From the NCBI RefSeq assembly GCF_900104925.1, contig NZ_LT629735.1:1582291-1646290 (forward strand): a stretch of 64,000 bases of DNA, written 5' to 3'. Below, piece after piece: positions 16,405-27,158 of this stretch. The notes below the pieces were generated by a model, which was not told the DNA's origin, searched no databases, and saw only the letters and a list, made by a program, of their open reading frames with translations. The stretch's first letter is position 1. Each line of letters begins with the position of its first letter. A program made the position numbers and the translations under genes. The stretch comes from Opitutus sp. GAS368 (GTDB lineage: Bacteria; Verrucomicrobiota; Verrucomicrobiia; Opitutales; Opitutaceae).

Positions 16405-18534
16405 GTGCTCCTTACATTGGAAAATAAGATTGCTGCCGGTTTCGCTGCAGCCGTGGGGTTTATGCTATTTATCGGCGGGGCCGCCTGGTGGAGTGCCGCT
16501 CGTTCGGCCGAGACCTTCCGGTGGGTGGATCACACGCATGCGGTGCTTTACCGGCTGGAAGTCACGCTGACCAAGCTGCTCGTCCTGCAATCCAGCTCGC
16601 GGGGTTACGCCCTGACCGCCAGAGAGGATCTGCTGCAAACGTATGAGGCCGACGAAGCCGTGGCGCGTGAAAACTGGCGCAGTCTGCGCCAGGTCATCGC
16701 CGACAACCCGGCGCAATTGCAGCGGTTTGATCGGCTCGACCCGTTGGTTGCCCGCGCCATCGATCTTTTCCGCGAGCGGATCGCGCTGCGCCGGAATGTC
16801 GGGCTCGAGGCTGTGACCAACCCCCCGCCCAACACCACCGGTTGGGCGACCATGGACCTGGTCCTTAAAGGTTTCAACGAAATGGAAACGGCGGAACGCC
16901 GCCTGCTCGCCGCGCGCTCGGCCGCCGCGCAGGCCGGCCAGCGCCAGGCCGTGATGGTTTTCGGCCTCGGCTCCCTCGTTGCCACGCTGCTGGTGGTCGC
17001 CGCCGGGTTCATCGTGCGCCGCGATTTCCTGCGCCGGCAGGAGGCCGAGGACGCACTGCGGCAAAACGAGATGCGCACCCGCCTGATGATCGACAGCGTG
17101 CGCGACTACGCCCTTCTGATGCTCGATCCCGGCGGCCGGATCACCAGCTGGAATTCCGGGGCCCAGCGGATCAAGGGTTACCCCGCCGGGGAAATCATCG
17201 GCCGGCACTTCTCCTGTTTTTATCCCGAGGACGCCGTCCGCTCTGGTTTTCCCGAGACTGAACTCCGGCTGGCGGCGGCGCAGGGCCGCTTCGAAGACGA
17301 AGGCTGGCGGATGCGCCGCGACGGCACGCGTTTCTGGGCCAACGTTGTCATCAGCGCCATGCGGAATCCCGCGGGCGAACTGCTCGGTTTCGTCAAGGTG
17401 ACTCGCGATCTGACCGAGCGAAGGCAGGCCGAGGAGGAGCGGGACCGCTTTTTCAGCCTGTCGCTCGACCTCCTCTGCATTTCGAGCCCTGACGGTTATT
17501 TCAAGCGCGTCAGCCCGGCCGTCACGGACATCCTGGGGTGGACCGTGGCGGAGTTCCTCGCGCAACCCTACATCGACCTGGTCCATCCCGACGACCGCCC
17601 CGCCACGCTCCGCGAGGTCGAGCGACAGATCGCCACCGGTGAAAAGGTCCTGCAGTTTGAAAACCGCTACCGCCACAAGGACGGCTCCTGGCGCCTGCTT
17701 TCCTGGCGATCGGTGCCCTATGACGGGCTGATGTATGCCATCGCCCGGGACGTGACGGAGCAAAAACTCGTCGAGGCGCAGATCCGCCAGCTCAACACCA
17801 ACCTGAAACAGCGGGCGGCCCTGCTCGAGTCCGCCAACAAGGAGCTGGAGGCTTTCTCCTATTCCGTGTCGCACGACCTGCGCGCCCCGCTGCGGCATGT
17901 CGACGGCTTCGCCAACCTGCTCCAAAAGCTTTCGGCCGCAAAGCTGGACGACCAGGGCCGGCACTACCTGACCACCATCTCCGACTCCGCCCGGCAGATG
18001 GGCCGGCTGATCGACGATCTGCTGTCGTTTTCCCGGATGGGCCGGATGGCACTCCAGCTGCGCGAGGTCGCGGACCACGACGCCTTGCTCGCCGCGATTA
18101 TCCGCGACGGCCGCTGGGACCGGGCGGGCCGACCCATCGAATGGCACATCGCCCCGCTGCCGCGCGTCCACGCCGACCAGGCCATGCTGCAGCAGGTCTG
18201 GGCCAACCTGCTCGACAACGCCGTCAAATACTCCGGCAAGGTTCCGGCGCCGCGTATCGAGGTCGGGGCCCGGAGCGACCCGGCCACCGGCGAGCAGGTG
18301 TTCTTCGTTCGCGACAACGGCGCCGGGTTCGACATGCGTTATGTCGACAAGCTTTTCGGCGTCTTCCAACGCCTGCACGGCCCGGCCGAGTTCGAGGGCA
18401 CCGGCATCGGCCTCGCCAACGTGCGCCGCATCATCCTGCGCCACGGTGGCCGCACCTGGGCCGAAGGTGCGCCCGGCCAGGGTGCCACGTTCTATTTCTC
18501 GCTGCCCGCCACCTCCACCTCCGCCGCCGCATGA
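16405..18534 (+). CDS. CHASE3-PAS-PAS sensor histidine kinase
   Basis: Membrane sensor kinase. Two membrane helices (~8-30 and ~185-205) flank a CHASE3-like periplasmic domain. Two PAS/PAC domains follow (IDSVRDYALLMLDPGGRI; FSLSLDLLCISSPDGYFKR), then a HisKA domain with phospho-acceptor His in FSYSVSHDLRAPLRHVDGF and an HATPase domain (NLLDNAVKYSG, DNGAGFDMRY, GTGIGLANVRRI). 709 aa. The GTG start is supported by AAGGAGGG 8 nt upstream, one of the few strong ribosome sites here. The stop overlaps the regulator gene as ATGA. Confidence 0.93.
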   Translation: MLLTLENKIAAGFAAAVGFMLFIGGAAWWSAARSAETFRWVDHTHAVLYRLEVTLTKLLVLQSSSRGYALTAREDLLQTYEADEAVARENWRSLRQVIADNPAQLQRFDRLDPLVARAIDLFRERIALRRNVGLEAVTNPPPNTTGWATMDLVLKGFNEMETAERRLLAARSAAAQAGQRQAVMVFGLGSLVATLLVVAAGFIVRRDFLRRQEAEDALRQNEMRTRLMIDSVRDYALLMLDPGGRITSWNSGAQRIKGYPAGEIIGRHFSCFYPEDAVRSGFPETELRLAAAQGRFEDEGWRMRRDGTRFWANVVISAMRNPAGELLGFVKVTRDLTERRQAEEERDRFFSLSLDLLCISSPDGYFKRVSPAVTDILGWTVAEFLAQPYIDLVHPDDRPATLREVERQIATGEKVLQFENRYRHKDGSWRLLSWRSVPYDGLMYAIARDVTEQKLVEAQIRQLNTNLKQRAALLESANKELEAFSYSVSHDLRAPLRHVDGFANLLQKLSAAKLDDQGRHYLTTISDSARQMGRLIDDLLSFSRMGRMALQLREVADHDALLAAIIRDGRWDRAGRPIEWHIAPLPRVHADQAMLQQVWANLLDNAVKYSGKVPAPRIEVGARSDPATGEQVFFVRDNGAGFDMRYVDKLFGVFQRLHGPAEFEGTGIGLANVRRIILRHGGRTWAEGAPGQGATFYFSLPATSTSAAA

Positions 18535-18986
18535 AAAATCCCCGCCCCATCCTCCTCGCCGAGGACAACCCCAACGACGTCGAGCTCATCCTCGCCGCCT
18601 TCCAGGATGCCCACTTCGTGAACGAGATCCATGTCACCCACGATGGCGAACAAGCGCTCGACTTCCTGCACCGGCGCGGGGCCTACGCCGCCCGCACCGG
18701 CCCGCAGCCCGCGGTCATCCTGCTCGACCTCAAGATGCCCAAGGTGGACGGCCGCGAGGTGCTCCGCCACGTGCGCACCGACCCGGAGCTGCGCCACATT
18801 CCGGTCGTCGTCCTTACCTCTTCGCGCGAGGAAAGCGACCTGCTGGCCAGTTACCAGCTCGGCGCCAACGCCTTTGTCGTCAAGCCGGTGGACTTCCAGG
18901 AGTTCATCTCCGCCGTCGGCAAGCTCGGCTTCTTCTGGGCCCTGCTCAACGAGCCGCCCCCGCTGAATTCCACTCCCCCGGTCTGA
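18531..18986 (+). CDS. CheY-like response regulator, Rcp1 type
   Basis: Single-domain receiver with no output domain. Acidic pocket is AEDNPND; phospho-acceptor Asp in VILLDLKMPKVDG; Thr/Ser in VVLTSS and Lys in FVVKPVDF complete the active site. Length 151 aa and the HFVNEIHVTHDGEQALDFLH pattern match Rcp1-like regulators that pair with phytochrome-type kinases. It likely takes phosphate from the kinase immediately upstream, with which it is translationally coupled. Confidence 0.94.
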   Translation: MKNPRPILLAEDNPNDVELILAAFQDAHFVNEIHVTHDGEQALDFLHRRGAYAARTGPQPAVILLDLKMPKVDGREVLRHVRTDPELRHIPVVVLTSSREESDLLASYQLGANAFVVKPVDFQEFISAVGKLGFFWALLNEPPPLNSTPPV

Positions 18987-19004
18987 GCGCCGCTTCCCTC
19001 CGCC

Positions 19005-21302
19005 ATGAAAATTCTCCACCTTGAGGACAACGCCCATGATGCCGAGCTCGTGCGGGAGATTCTCGCCGAGGAGTGGCCGGACTGCCGGGTCACGGTGGTC
19101 GCCGGGCAACGGGAATACGTCGCCGCGCTCCAGGCCGGAACCCACGATCTCATCATTTCGGATTTCACCCTCGTGCGGTTTGACGGCACCTCGGCGCTCA
19201 AGCTGGCCCATGAGCACGCCCCCGGCATCCCCTTCATCTTCGTGTCCGGCACCATCGGCGAGGAACGCGCCATCGAGGCGGTGCACGCCGGCGCCTCCGA
19301 CTACGTGATCAAGGACCGGATGCAGCGGCTGACGACCGCCATCCGTCGCGCCCTGCGCGAAAGCGAGGAGCGGCGCAGCCGCCAGCAGGCCGAGGCCGCC
19401 CTCCGCGAGAGCAATGAGCGCTTCCAGCTCGTCGCCCGCGCCACCAACGACGCGGTGTGGGATTGGAATCTCCTGACGGATGACATGTGGTGGAACGAAA
19501 GCCACAGCATCCTCTTCCGCTACCCGCCGAACCCCGCCGGGTCGACCGGGGCCGCGTGGATCGCCCGCATCCACCCCGCCGACCGGACGCGCGTCCACGA
19601 CGGAATCAAGCAGGCCATTGCCCGCGGCCTGACCACCTGGACGGATGAATACCGCTACGGCCGCGCCGACGGCAGTTACGCCGACGTGCTGGACCGCGGC
19701 TACGTGCTGCGCGATGCCACCGGCCACCCCTACCGCATACTCGGATCGATCCAGGACATCACCGCCCAGAAGCTGGCCCTGGCCGCCGTCACCCGGGAGC
19801 GAGATTTCTCCGATGCCGTGCTCAACAGCCTCCCGGGCATCTTCTATCTTTTCGACGAGCAGGGGAAATTCATCCGCTGGAACTCCCGCTTCAGCCAGGT
19901 CTCGGGCTATACGGATTCCGAGATCACCCACATGTCCCCGCTCGATTTTTTCGCCGGCAAGGAAAAGGATTTCATCCAGGGGCGCATCGGCGAGGTCTTC
20001 AGCAAGGGGCTGTCCGACGCCGAGGCCAACTTCGTCACCAAGCAGCTGGAACACATCCCCTACTTCTTTACCGGCAGCCTGATCATGATCGACGGCCGGC
20101 GCTGCCTGATCGGCGTGGGCACGGACATCACCGAGAAGCGGAAGCTCCAGGAGCAGTTCCTCCGCGCCCAGCGGCTGGAGGGCATCGGCATGCTGGCCGC
20201 CGGCATCGCCCACGACCTCAACAACGTGCTCACGCCCATCCTTATGGCCGGCCCCATGCTGCGCGTCCGCGCCACCGACCCTCTCGACCAGCGCCTCCTC
20301 CAGACCCTCGAGCACAGCGCCGAACGCGGCGCGGCGCTCGTGCGGCAGATCCTCGCGTTCGCCCACGGCACCACCGGCGAGCCCCGCCTGATGCAGGTGA
20401 AGCTTCTCGCCCGCGACATCATCGAGGTCATCGAGGGGACCTTCCCCAAGTCCATCAAGCTGAAGCAAGATTTTTCCTCCGATACCTGGCCGATCCGGGC
20501 CAATCCCACCCAGATTCACCAGGTGCTGCTCAATCTCTGCGTCAACGCCCGCGACGCCATGCCCCGCGGCGGCCAGCTGCGTCTCCGCACCTCCAACCGC
20601 CGGCTCGAGGCGGCGCAGGCCCGCGCAATCCCCGGCGCCCGGCCCGGACCCTATGTCACCATCGAGGTTTCGGACAGCGGCACCGGCATTTCGCCGGAGG
20701 CGCTGAAGCACATCTGGGAACCGTTCTTCACCACCAAGGAGGCCGGCAAGGGCACGGGCCTGGGCCTGTCCACGGTGCGGGGCATCGTGGAATCCCATCA
20801 GGGCTTCATTGAACTGGAGACCGCCCCCGATCGCGGCACCACCTTCTCCATCAATATCCCTGCCGCGGAAGCCGATGCCTCGGCCGACGCCGTGGTGCCC
20901 GCGCCGTTCCTCCCGCGGGGTGACGGCCAGCTCCTGTTGCTGGTGGACGACGAGTCCACCAATCGCGATGTGACCCACGCCACGCTCGCCCGCTACGGCT
21001 ACCGCGTGCTGGCCGCGGGCAGCGGCACCGAGGCCGTGTCCCTCTTCATCCCCCGGTCCGACGAAATCCGCCTGCTGATCACCGATCTGCACATGCCCAA
21101 CCTGGATGGCGCCTCGCTCACCCGCATCCTCCAGCGGATCAAGCCGGGCCTCAAGGTCCTGGCCATCAGCGGCCTCACCAGCGGGCCCGCCGGCAGCGAG
21201 ACGGAGAAGCCCGAGCAGTTCGCCAACGACTACCTCCCCAAGCCCTTCAAGCCCGAGACGCTGCTGCTCAAGGTGCACCGGCTGATCCAGCCGCCGGCCT
21301 GA
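19005..21302 (+). CDS. Hybrid sensor kinase (REC-PAS-PAS-HisKA-HATPase-REC)
   Basis: Cytosolic hybrid kinase of 765 aa with no membrane helix. Domain order: N-terminal receiver (LHLEDNAHDAE, IISDFTLVRFDG, VSGTIG, YVIKDR), two PAS domains (NDAVWDWN; LPGIFYLFDEQGKFIRWN), HisKA with His in LAAGIAHDLNNVLTPIL (NtrB type), HATPase (NLCVNARDAMP, SDSGTGIS, GTGLGLSTVRGI), and a C-terminal receiver (LLVDDESTNRD, LLITDLHMPNLDG, DYLPKPFKP). It starts 18 bp after the CheY-like gene, so the three form a phosphorelay operon. Confidence 0.93.
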   Translation: MKILHLEDNAHDAELVREILAEEWPDCRVTVVAGQREYVAALQAGTHDLIISDFTLVRFDGTSALKLAHEHAPGIPFIFVSGTIGEERAIEAVHAGASDYVIKDRMQRLTTAIRRALRESEERRSRQQAEAALRESNERFQLVARATNDAVWDWNLLTDDMWWNESHSILFRYPPNPAGSTGAAWIARIHPADRTRVHDGIKQAIARGLTTWTDEYRYGRADGSYADVLDRGYVLRDATGHPYRILGSIQDITAQKLALAAVTRERDFSDAVLNSLPGIFYLFDEQGKFIRWNSRFSQVSGYTDSEITHMSPLDFFAGKEKDFIQGRIGEVFSKGLSDAEANFVTKQLEHIPYFFTGSLIMIDGRRCLIGVGTDITEKRKLQEQFLRAQRLEGIGMLAAGIAHDLNNVLTPILMAGPMLRVRATDPLDQRLLQTLEHSAERGAALVRQILAFAHGTTGEPRLMQVKLLARDIIEVIEGTFPKSIKLKQDFSSDTWPIRANPTQIHQVLLNLCVNARDAMPRGGQLRLRTSNRRLEAAQARAIPGARPGPYVTIEVSDSGTGISPEALKHIWEPFFTTKEAGKGTGLGLSTVRGIVESHQGFIELETAPDRGTTFSINIPAAEADASADAVVPAPFLPRGDGQLLLLVDDESTNRDVTHATLARYGYRVLAAGSGTEAVSLFIPRSDEIRLLITDLHMPNLDGASLTRILQRIKPGLKVLAISGLTSGPAGSETEKPEQFANDYLPKPFKPETLLLKVHRLIQPPA

Positions 21303-21383
21303 GCCGGTGGCGCCGGCCTTTTCTTTTTCGCGAAAGCTGCTCTGATCGCGGCGCGTCTTGAGCCCGAACCGCCCGCCTCCCCC

Positions 21384-22418
21384 ATGAAAGCCGTCCGCCT
21401 CGTCACTCCGGGGCGCCCGTTGGAACTGCATGAGATTCCGGTGCCCGACCCGGGCTCCGGCGACGTGCGGGTGCGGATTCACGCCGCCGGCATCTGCCAC
21501 TCCGATGCCCATTACCGCGCCGGCGTCTCGCCCGCCGGGCCGTTGCCACTCACGCTCGGGCACGAGGTCGCCGGCGTGGTCGAGCGTTGCGGCCCGCAGG
21601 TGAGCCGGGTGCGGGCCGGCGACCGGGTCTGCCTGCACTACCTCGCCACCTGCGGCGCGTGCCCGTGGTGCGCCGGGGGGCACGAGCAGTTTTGCGCCAC
21701 CGGCCAGATGATCGGCAAGCACCGCGCCGGCGGTTTCGCCGAATACATCGTCCTGCCCGCGGCCAGCGTGTTTCCGCTGCCGGCGGAGATTTCCTTCGCG
21801 CACGGCGCCGTGCTGATGTGTTCCTCCGCGACCGCTTTGCACGCGCTGCGCAAGGCCCGCCTCCAACCCGGCGAAAGCGTCGCGGTGTTCGGCCTCGGCG
21901 GTTTGGGTGCCTCCGCCGTCCAGCTGGCCCGCGCCCTCGGCGCGGCCGCCGTCTACGCCGTCGACCTCAATCCGGCCAAGCTGGCGCTGGCGGAAAAATT
22001 CGGCGCGATTCCGGTCAACGCCCGCACCGCCGACCCGGTCACGATCATCCGCGCCCTCACCGGCGGCCGCGGGGTCGATGTGGCGCTCGAACTCATCGGC
22101 CTGCCGCTGACCATGCAACAGGCGGTGCGCGTGCTCGGCCCGCTGGGCCGCGCGGCGCTCGCCGGCCTGACCCGGCAGGCGCTGGCGATCCAGCCCTACA
22201 CGGAATTACTCGGCCCGGAGGCGGAAATCATCGGCGTGTCGGACCATCTGGCCCGGGAAATCCCCGAGTTGCTGGGGCTGACCCTGGAGGGGAAACTGGA
22301 CCTCGGGCCCATTGTCACCCGCACGGTGCCGCTCGACGCCGGCGCCATCAACGGGGTGCTGGACGAGCTGGAAAAATTCGGCGGCGCTCCGCGCACGGTC
22401 GTGGCGATCGTGCCCTGA
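21384..22418 (+). CDS. Zinc-dependent alcohol dehydrogenase
   Basis: Medium-chain NAD(P)-dependent dehydrogenase. Catalytic zinc ligands are C38 in GICHSD and H60-E61 in LGHEVAG; structural zinc cysteines are C90, C93, C96 and C104. The nucleotide site is VFGLGGLGASAVQLARALGA. 344 aa, typical of the Adh/threonine-dehydrogenase superfamily. Substrate unknown. It is followed by the gamma-glutamyltransferase gene after 40 bp, possibly one transcript, with no obvious functional link. Confidence 0.9.
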   Translation: MKAVRLVTPGRPLELHEIPVPDPGSGDVRVRIHAAGICHSDAHYRAGVSPAGPLPLTLGHEVAGVVERCGPQVSRVRAGDRVCLHYLATCGACPWCAGGHEQFCATGQMIGKHRAGGFAEYIVLPAASVFPLPAEISFAHGAVLMCSSATALHALRKARLQPGESVAVFGLGGLGASAVQLARALGAAAVYAVDLNPAKLALAEKFGAIPVNARTADPVTIIRALTGGRGVDVALELIGLPLTMQQAVRVLGPLGRAALAGLTRQALAIQPYTELLGPEAEIIGVSDHLAREIPELLGLTLEGKLDLGPIVTRTVPLDAGAINGVLDELEKFGGAPRTVVAIVP

Positions 22419-22458
22419 CCCGCGTTGACGCGGCCCCGGCGGGCTCTAGGGTGTCGGC

Positions 22459-24189
<1,731 letters not shown>

Positions 24190-24221
24190 AACCGGATTTC
24201 AACCGACCGACGCCCATTCCC

Positions 24222-24305
24222 TGTCATTCTGAGCGCAGTGAAGAACCCAGCACGACGTGCGCCAGCGTTAATACTGCTGGATTCTTCACTTCGTTCAGAA
24301 TGACA
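24222..24305. repeat. Inverted repeat, TGTCATTCTGA family
   Basis: TGTCATTCTGAGCGCAGTGA at the left faces TCACTTCGTTCAGAATGACA at the right around a ~45-bp centre. A second full copy is at 36.0 kb and degenerate or half copies at 25.99 and 54.42 kb. It sits between ggt and malQ. Confidence 0.7.
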
Positions 24306-24333
24306 AACCTGCTTGGATCTACTCTCTGATTTC

Positions 24334-25893
24334 ATGAAGGCCTCCGCCCAGAAGAAAGCTCCCCAAAAAGCCGTGCCACTTCCCCTGTTCAACTGGCTCA
24401 AGGCGCGCGGCGCCGGCATCCTGCTGCACCCCACCTGCCTGCCGGGCGACCAGGGTTGCGGCGTGCTCGACCGGCACGCGGTGCGCTTCCTCGATTTCGT
24501 GCAGGCGGCCGGCATGAAATACTGGCAGGTCTGCCCGCTCGGTCCCACCGGCTACGGCGACTCGCCCTACCAGTGCTTCTCGGCCTTCGCCGGCAACACC
24601 TCCCTCGTCGATCTCGCCGCCCTCATTCCCTTCGGCTTGATCCAGCCCGCCGACCTCGCGCCGCTCGCCGCGCTGTCCGCCGACCAGACCGACTACGGCG
24701 CCATCTATGCGCTCAAGCCGAAGCTGCTCGAGTCCGCCTACGCGCAGTTCAAGCAGAAGCGCCCGGCGCTGCCCTACGGCGACTTTACCGCGTTCTGCAA
24801 AAAGAGCGCGGCCTGGCTGGACGCTTACGCCTACTTCCGCGCCCTGAAGGACCATTTCCAGGGCGCCGCGTGGTGGGAATGGCCGCTCGAGGCGCGGGAT
24901 TTCGCCCGCGCGAAGAAATCCCCGCTGCGCGCCAGGCTCGCCGATGCCATCGCAGCCTACCAGTTCGGCCAGTATCTGTTCTTCGGCCAGTGGACGCTGG
25001 TGCGCGCCGCCGCCCGCGAGCGCGGCATCGAGATCATCGGCGACCTGCCGATCTTCGTCGCCGGCGACTCCGCCGACGCCTGGGCCCACCCGGGACTTTT
25101 CGAGCTCGACCCGAAGACCTTCCTGCCGGTCGCCGTTGCCGGCGTGCCGCCGGATTATTTCTCCGATAACGGCCAGCTGTGGGGCAACCCGCTTTACCGC
25201 TGGGCCGCCCACCAGGCCGACGGCTATGCCTGGTGGCTCGACCGCATGCGCGCGACCTTCGAGGTCTGCGACATCGTGCGCATCGATCATTTCCGGGGGT
25301 TCGACGCCTACTGGCGGATTCCCTACCCGGCGAAGAACGCCCGCATCGGCGAATGGGTGCCCGGCCCTGGCCTCGACCTGTTCCGCGCCTTCCAGGCCGC
25401 CGACCCGTCCGCCCGCATCATCGCCGAGGACCTCGGCGTGCTCACAGACTCAGTCGTGAAACTCCGCGAGGACTCCGGCTTGCCCGGCATGCTCGTGCTG
25501 CAGTTCGCCTGGGGCAGTGACGCGAAGAACGGCTACCTGCCGCACAACGCCACGCCGAACTCCGTCATCTACGCCGGCACGCACGACAACGACACGACCG
25601 TCGGCTGGTATCAGGCCGCGCCCGAGCCGGAGCGCAACTACGTGCGGCGCTACCTGCGGGTCGACGGGACCGACGTCGCCTGGGATTTCGTCCGCGCCAG
25701 CTACGCCAGCGCCTCGCGCCTCGCCGTCGTCACGCTGCCCGATCTCTTTGCGCTCGGTTCCGCCGCGCGCTTCAACACACCGTCGAAGGCCGGGGGCAAC
25801 TGGCAGTGGCGCTACCGCGCGCCGGCGCTCGAGAAATTCTTCGGCGGCACGACGGATTACCTGCGCGAACTTTGCGCGCTCTATGGTCGTTAG
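24334..25893 (+). CDS. malQ: 4-alpha-glucanotransferase (amylomaltase, GH77)
   Basis: Transfers alpha-1,4-glucan segments between maltodextrins; glycogen and maltose metabolism. GH77 blocks: GAGILLHPTCLPGDQGCGVL, WQVCPLGPTGYGDSPYQ, DLPIFVAGDSADAW, the nucleophile region VRIDHFRGFDAYW, acid/base IIAEDLG, and the third carboxylate in YAGTHDNDT. About 519 aa, normal. I start at MKASAQKK; an in-frame TTG 21 bp upstream is less likely. It stands alone between repeat-filled gaps. Confidence 0.95.
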   Translation: MKASAQKKAPQKAVPLPLFNWLKARGAGILLHPTCLPGDQGCGVLDRHAVRFLDFVQAAGMKYWQVCPLGPTGYGDSPYQCFSAFAGNTSLVDLAALIPFGLIQPADLAPLAALSADQTDYGAIYALKPKLLESAYAQFKQKRPALPYGDFTAFCKKSAAWLDAYAYFRALKDHFQGAAWWEWPLEARDFARAKKSPLRARLADAIAAYQFGQYLFFGQWTLVRAAARERGIEIIGDLPIFVAGDSADAWAHPGLFELDPKTFLPVAVAGVPPDYFSDNGQLWGNPLYRWAAHQADGYAWWLDRMRATFEVCDIVRIDHFRGFDAYWRIPYPAKNARIGEWVPGPGLDLFRAFQAADPSARIIAEDLGVLTDSVVKLREDSGLPGMLVLQFAWGSDAKNGYLPHNATPNSVIYAGTHDNDTTVGWYQAAPEPERNYVRRYLRVDGTDVAWDFVRASYASASRLAVVTLPDLFALGSAARFNTPSKAGGNWQWRYRAPALEKFFGGTTDYLRELCALYGR

Positions 25894-25903
25894 TCCGCGC
25901 CTG

Positions 25904-25929
25904 TCCGCCGAAGCCTTGGCGAAGGCGGA
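25904..25929. repeat. Palindromic repeat, GCCTTGGCGAAGGCGG core
   Basis: TCCGCC and GGCGGA bracket the GAAGCCTTGGCGAA core, matching the element after ssrA. It lies just after the malQ stop. Confidence 0.6.
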
Positions 25930-25984
25930 AGCTCGCCGCGCTCCACGGCCGCTGAGGCCGGTGACCTCCGGCCTGTCCTCCTGG

Positions 25985-26063
25985 GCGGAGCGAAGGATCC
26001 ACGGCGACGGACGTGGCGTCATGAGCGAACGCCTGGATTCTTCACCGCGTTCAGCATGACCGG
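25985..26063. repeat. Degenerate inverted repeat, TGTCATTCTGA family
   Basis: GGAGCGAAGGATCCA on the left and TGGATTCTTCACCGCGTTCA on the right, ending GCATGACCGG, resemble the element after ggt but are more diverged. Confidence 0.5.
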
Positions 26064-26198
26064 AAATTTTTCCGGCCACTGATTTTTTCCTTCAGGGAAA
26101 TATTTCCGCCGGATTTGCCGGATTTTTCCGCGCCGAAAATATTTTCACGAACGACTATATTTTTAGTGCAACTGCGCGGAAAATTTCCGACACTGCGT
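26059..26198. promoter_or_regulatory. AT-rich leader with repeated GGAAA-TTTCC palindromes
   Basis: Within 140 bp there are several related palindromes: CCGGAAATTTTTCCGG, GGAAATATTTCC, GGATTTTTCC and GGAAAATTTCC. A TATATTTTTA stretch sits ~40 bp before the tiny gene and could be a -10 region. The AT-richness and repeated dyads contrast with the flanks and suggest an operator/promoter block. Confidence 0.5.
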
Positions 26199-26199
26199 C

Positions 26200-26250
26200 A
26201 TGGCTAAAAAGAAAAAGGCTAAGAAAGCCGGCAAGAAAAAGAAGAAGTAA
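26200..26250 (+). CDS. Tiny lysine-only basic peptide
   Basis: A 16-residue ORF encoding MAKKKKAKKAGKKKKK. Twelve of the residues are lysine; the rest are Met, Ala and Gly. It resembles the tails of bacterial histone-H1-like proteins, but no globular part is present. It has its own AT-rich upstream block and a perfect terminator 30 bp after the stop, which argues that it is expressed. There is no clear Shine-Dalgarno. It could be a nucleic-acid-binding micropeptide or a relic of a larger basic protein. Confidence 0.45.
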   Translation: MAKKKKAKKAGKKKKK

Positions 26251-26279
26251 CGCTTGCGTTGCTCCTTCTCTCTCCCCTC

Positions 26280-26308
26280 AACGCCGGCTCTTTGAGCCGG
26301 CGTTTTTT
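26280..26308 (+). terminator. Strong intrinsic terminator
   Basis: AACGCCGGCTC and GAGCCGGCGTT form a perfect 11-bp stem with a TTT loop and a T6 tail. It would end the transcript carrying the tiny basic ORF. A second GC hairpin (CCCCGCA / TGCGGGG, then ATTTTTATTTT) follows at 26317-26345. Confidence 0.85.
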
Positions 26309-26343
26309 CCCTCCCTCCCCGCAACCGTCCGGTGCGGGGATTT

Positions 26344-27075
26344 TTATTTTACCGCGGCCCAGACGCGCTGCACATCGTCGTGGTCCTCGATCTCCTGCAG
26401 GAATTCGCCCACCTCGGCGCGGTGCGCGTCATCCAGCACGGGATACTGCTTGGCCACGTAGCCGATCTCGCTCGTGATGACGTGCCAGCCGTGCTGCTTC
26501 AGCCAGACGGAGACGGCATGCAGCGCGGTGCGGTCGGTGACGAAGTGCGCCCCGGTGGCGCCCTCCGGGATGTCGTCGTTCTGCGTGTGGGTCAGCGGGC
26601 TGAAATCGTTCGCGCCGGCCTCGATGGCCACCGCCTCCAGGTCGGCCGCCGCGTCGGCGGTGTGGGCCTCGACGATGCCGACGTGGTCGAACAGGAACTT
26701 GTTGCTGCCGGCCGCGCCGAGCACGCCCTTCTTGAACAGCACGCGGATCTCCGGCGCGGTGCGCTGGTGGTTGTCGGTGTAGACCTCGACGATCACCGGC
26801 ACCTTGTGCGGGGCGTAGCCCTCGTAGACGACATGGTCGAGCGAGCTCTTGTCCCCGCCGGCGCCCGTGCCCTTGGCGATGGCGCGCTCGATGGCGTCGC
26901 GCGTCACGTTGGCCTTGCGGGCCTTCTCGAGGACGGCGTGCAGCCGGGCGTTGCCCGCCGGGTCGCCGCCGCCGAGCTTGGCGGCCACCGTGATTTCCTT
27001 GACCAGTTTGCCGACCGTCTGGCCCTTCTTCAGGTTGACGATCGCGCGTTTCGCATGAAGCCATTGGCGTCCCAT
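26344..27075 (-). CDS. YebC/PmpR (TACO1) family protein
   Basis: Member of the YebC/PmpR family, described as transcription regulators and more recently as ribosome-associated helpers. The N-terminus MGRQW is closer to the YeeN branch than to the MAGHSKW of YebC. Conserved blocks: EITVAAKLGGGDPAGNARLH, RDAIERAIAKGTG, YEGYAPHKVPVIVEVYTDN and the C-terminal EIEDHDDVQRVW. 243 aa, normal. Divergent from the DNA glycosylase gene; a palindrome shared with recA lies between them. Confidence 0.9.
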   Translation of the reverse strand: MGRQWLHAKRAIVNLKKGQTVGKLVKEITVAAKLGGGDPAGNARLHAVLEKARKANVTRDAIERAIAKGTGAGGDKSSLDHVVYEGYAPHKVPVIVEVYTDNHQRTAPEIRVLFKKGVLGAAGSNKFLFDHVGIVEAHTADAAADLEAVAIEAGANDFSPLTHTQNDDIPEGATGAHFVTDRTALHAVSVWLKQHGWHVITSEIGYVAKQYPVLDDAHRAEVGEFLQEIEDHDDVQRVWAAVK

Positions 27076-27119
27076 AGGAAGGTCAGACTACGACGGGGTT
27101 TGCGCCGACGGCAAGTCTC

Positions 27120-27137
27120 CTGACAGGCTGTTGTCAG
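27120..27137. promoter_or_regulatory. Putative operator shared with recA
   Basis: CTGACA-GGCTGT-TGTCAG: perfect 6-bp inverted arms with a 6-bp centre, preceded by TC. The same arms and the same CTGT half-centre stand upstream of recA. Here it lies 21 bp before the glycosylase start and 45 bp from the YebC-family start, so it could control both. Confidence 0.55.
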
Positions 27138-27158
27138 CCTTCTGTGCCATTCTACCGC

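Noticed and set aside
18492-22118. 1208-residue minus-strand open frame across the sensor kinase cluster
   Set aside because: It is antisense to three genes with clear catalytic motifs; the frame is open only because of high GC at codon third positions. The translation is low-complexity Gly/Ala/Val/Arg with no domain.
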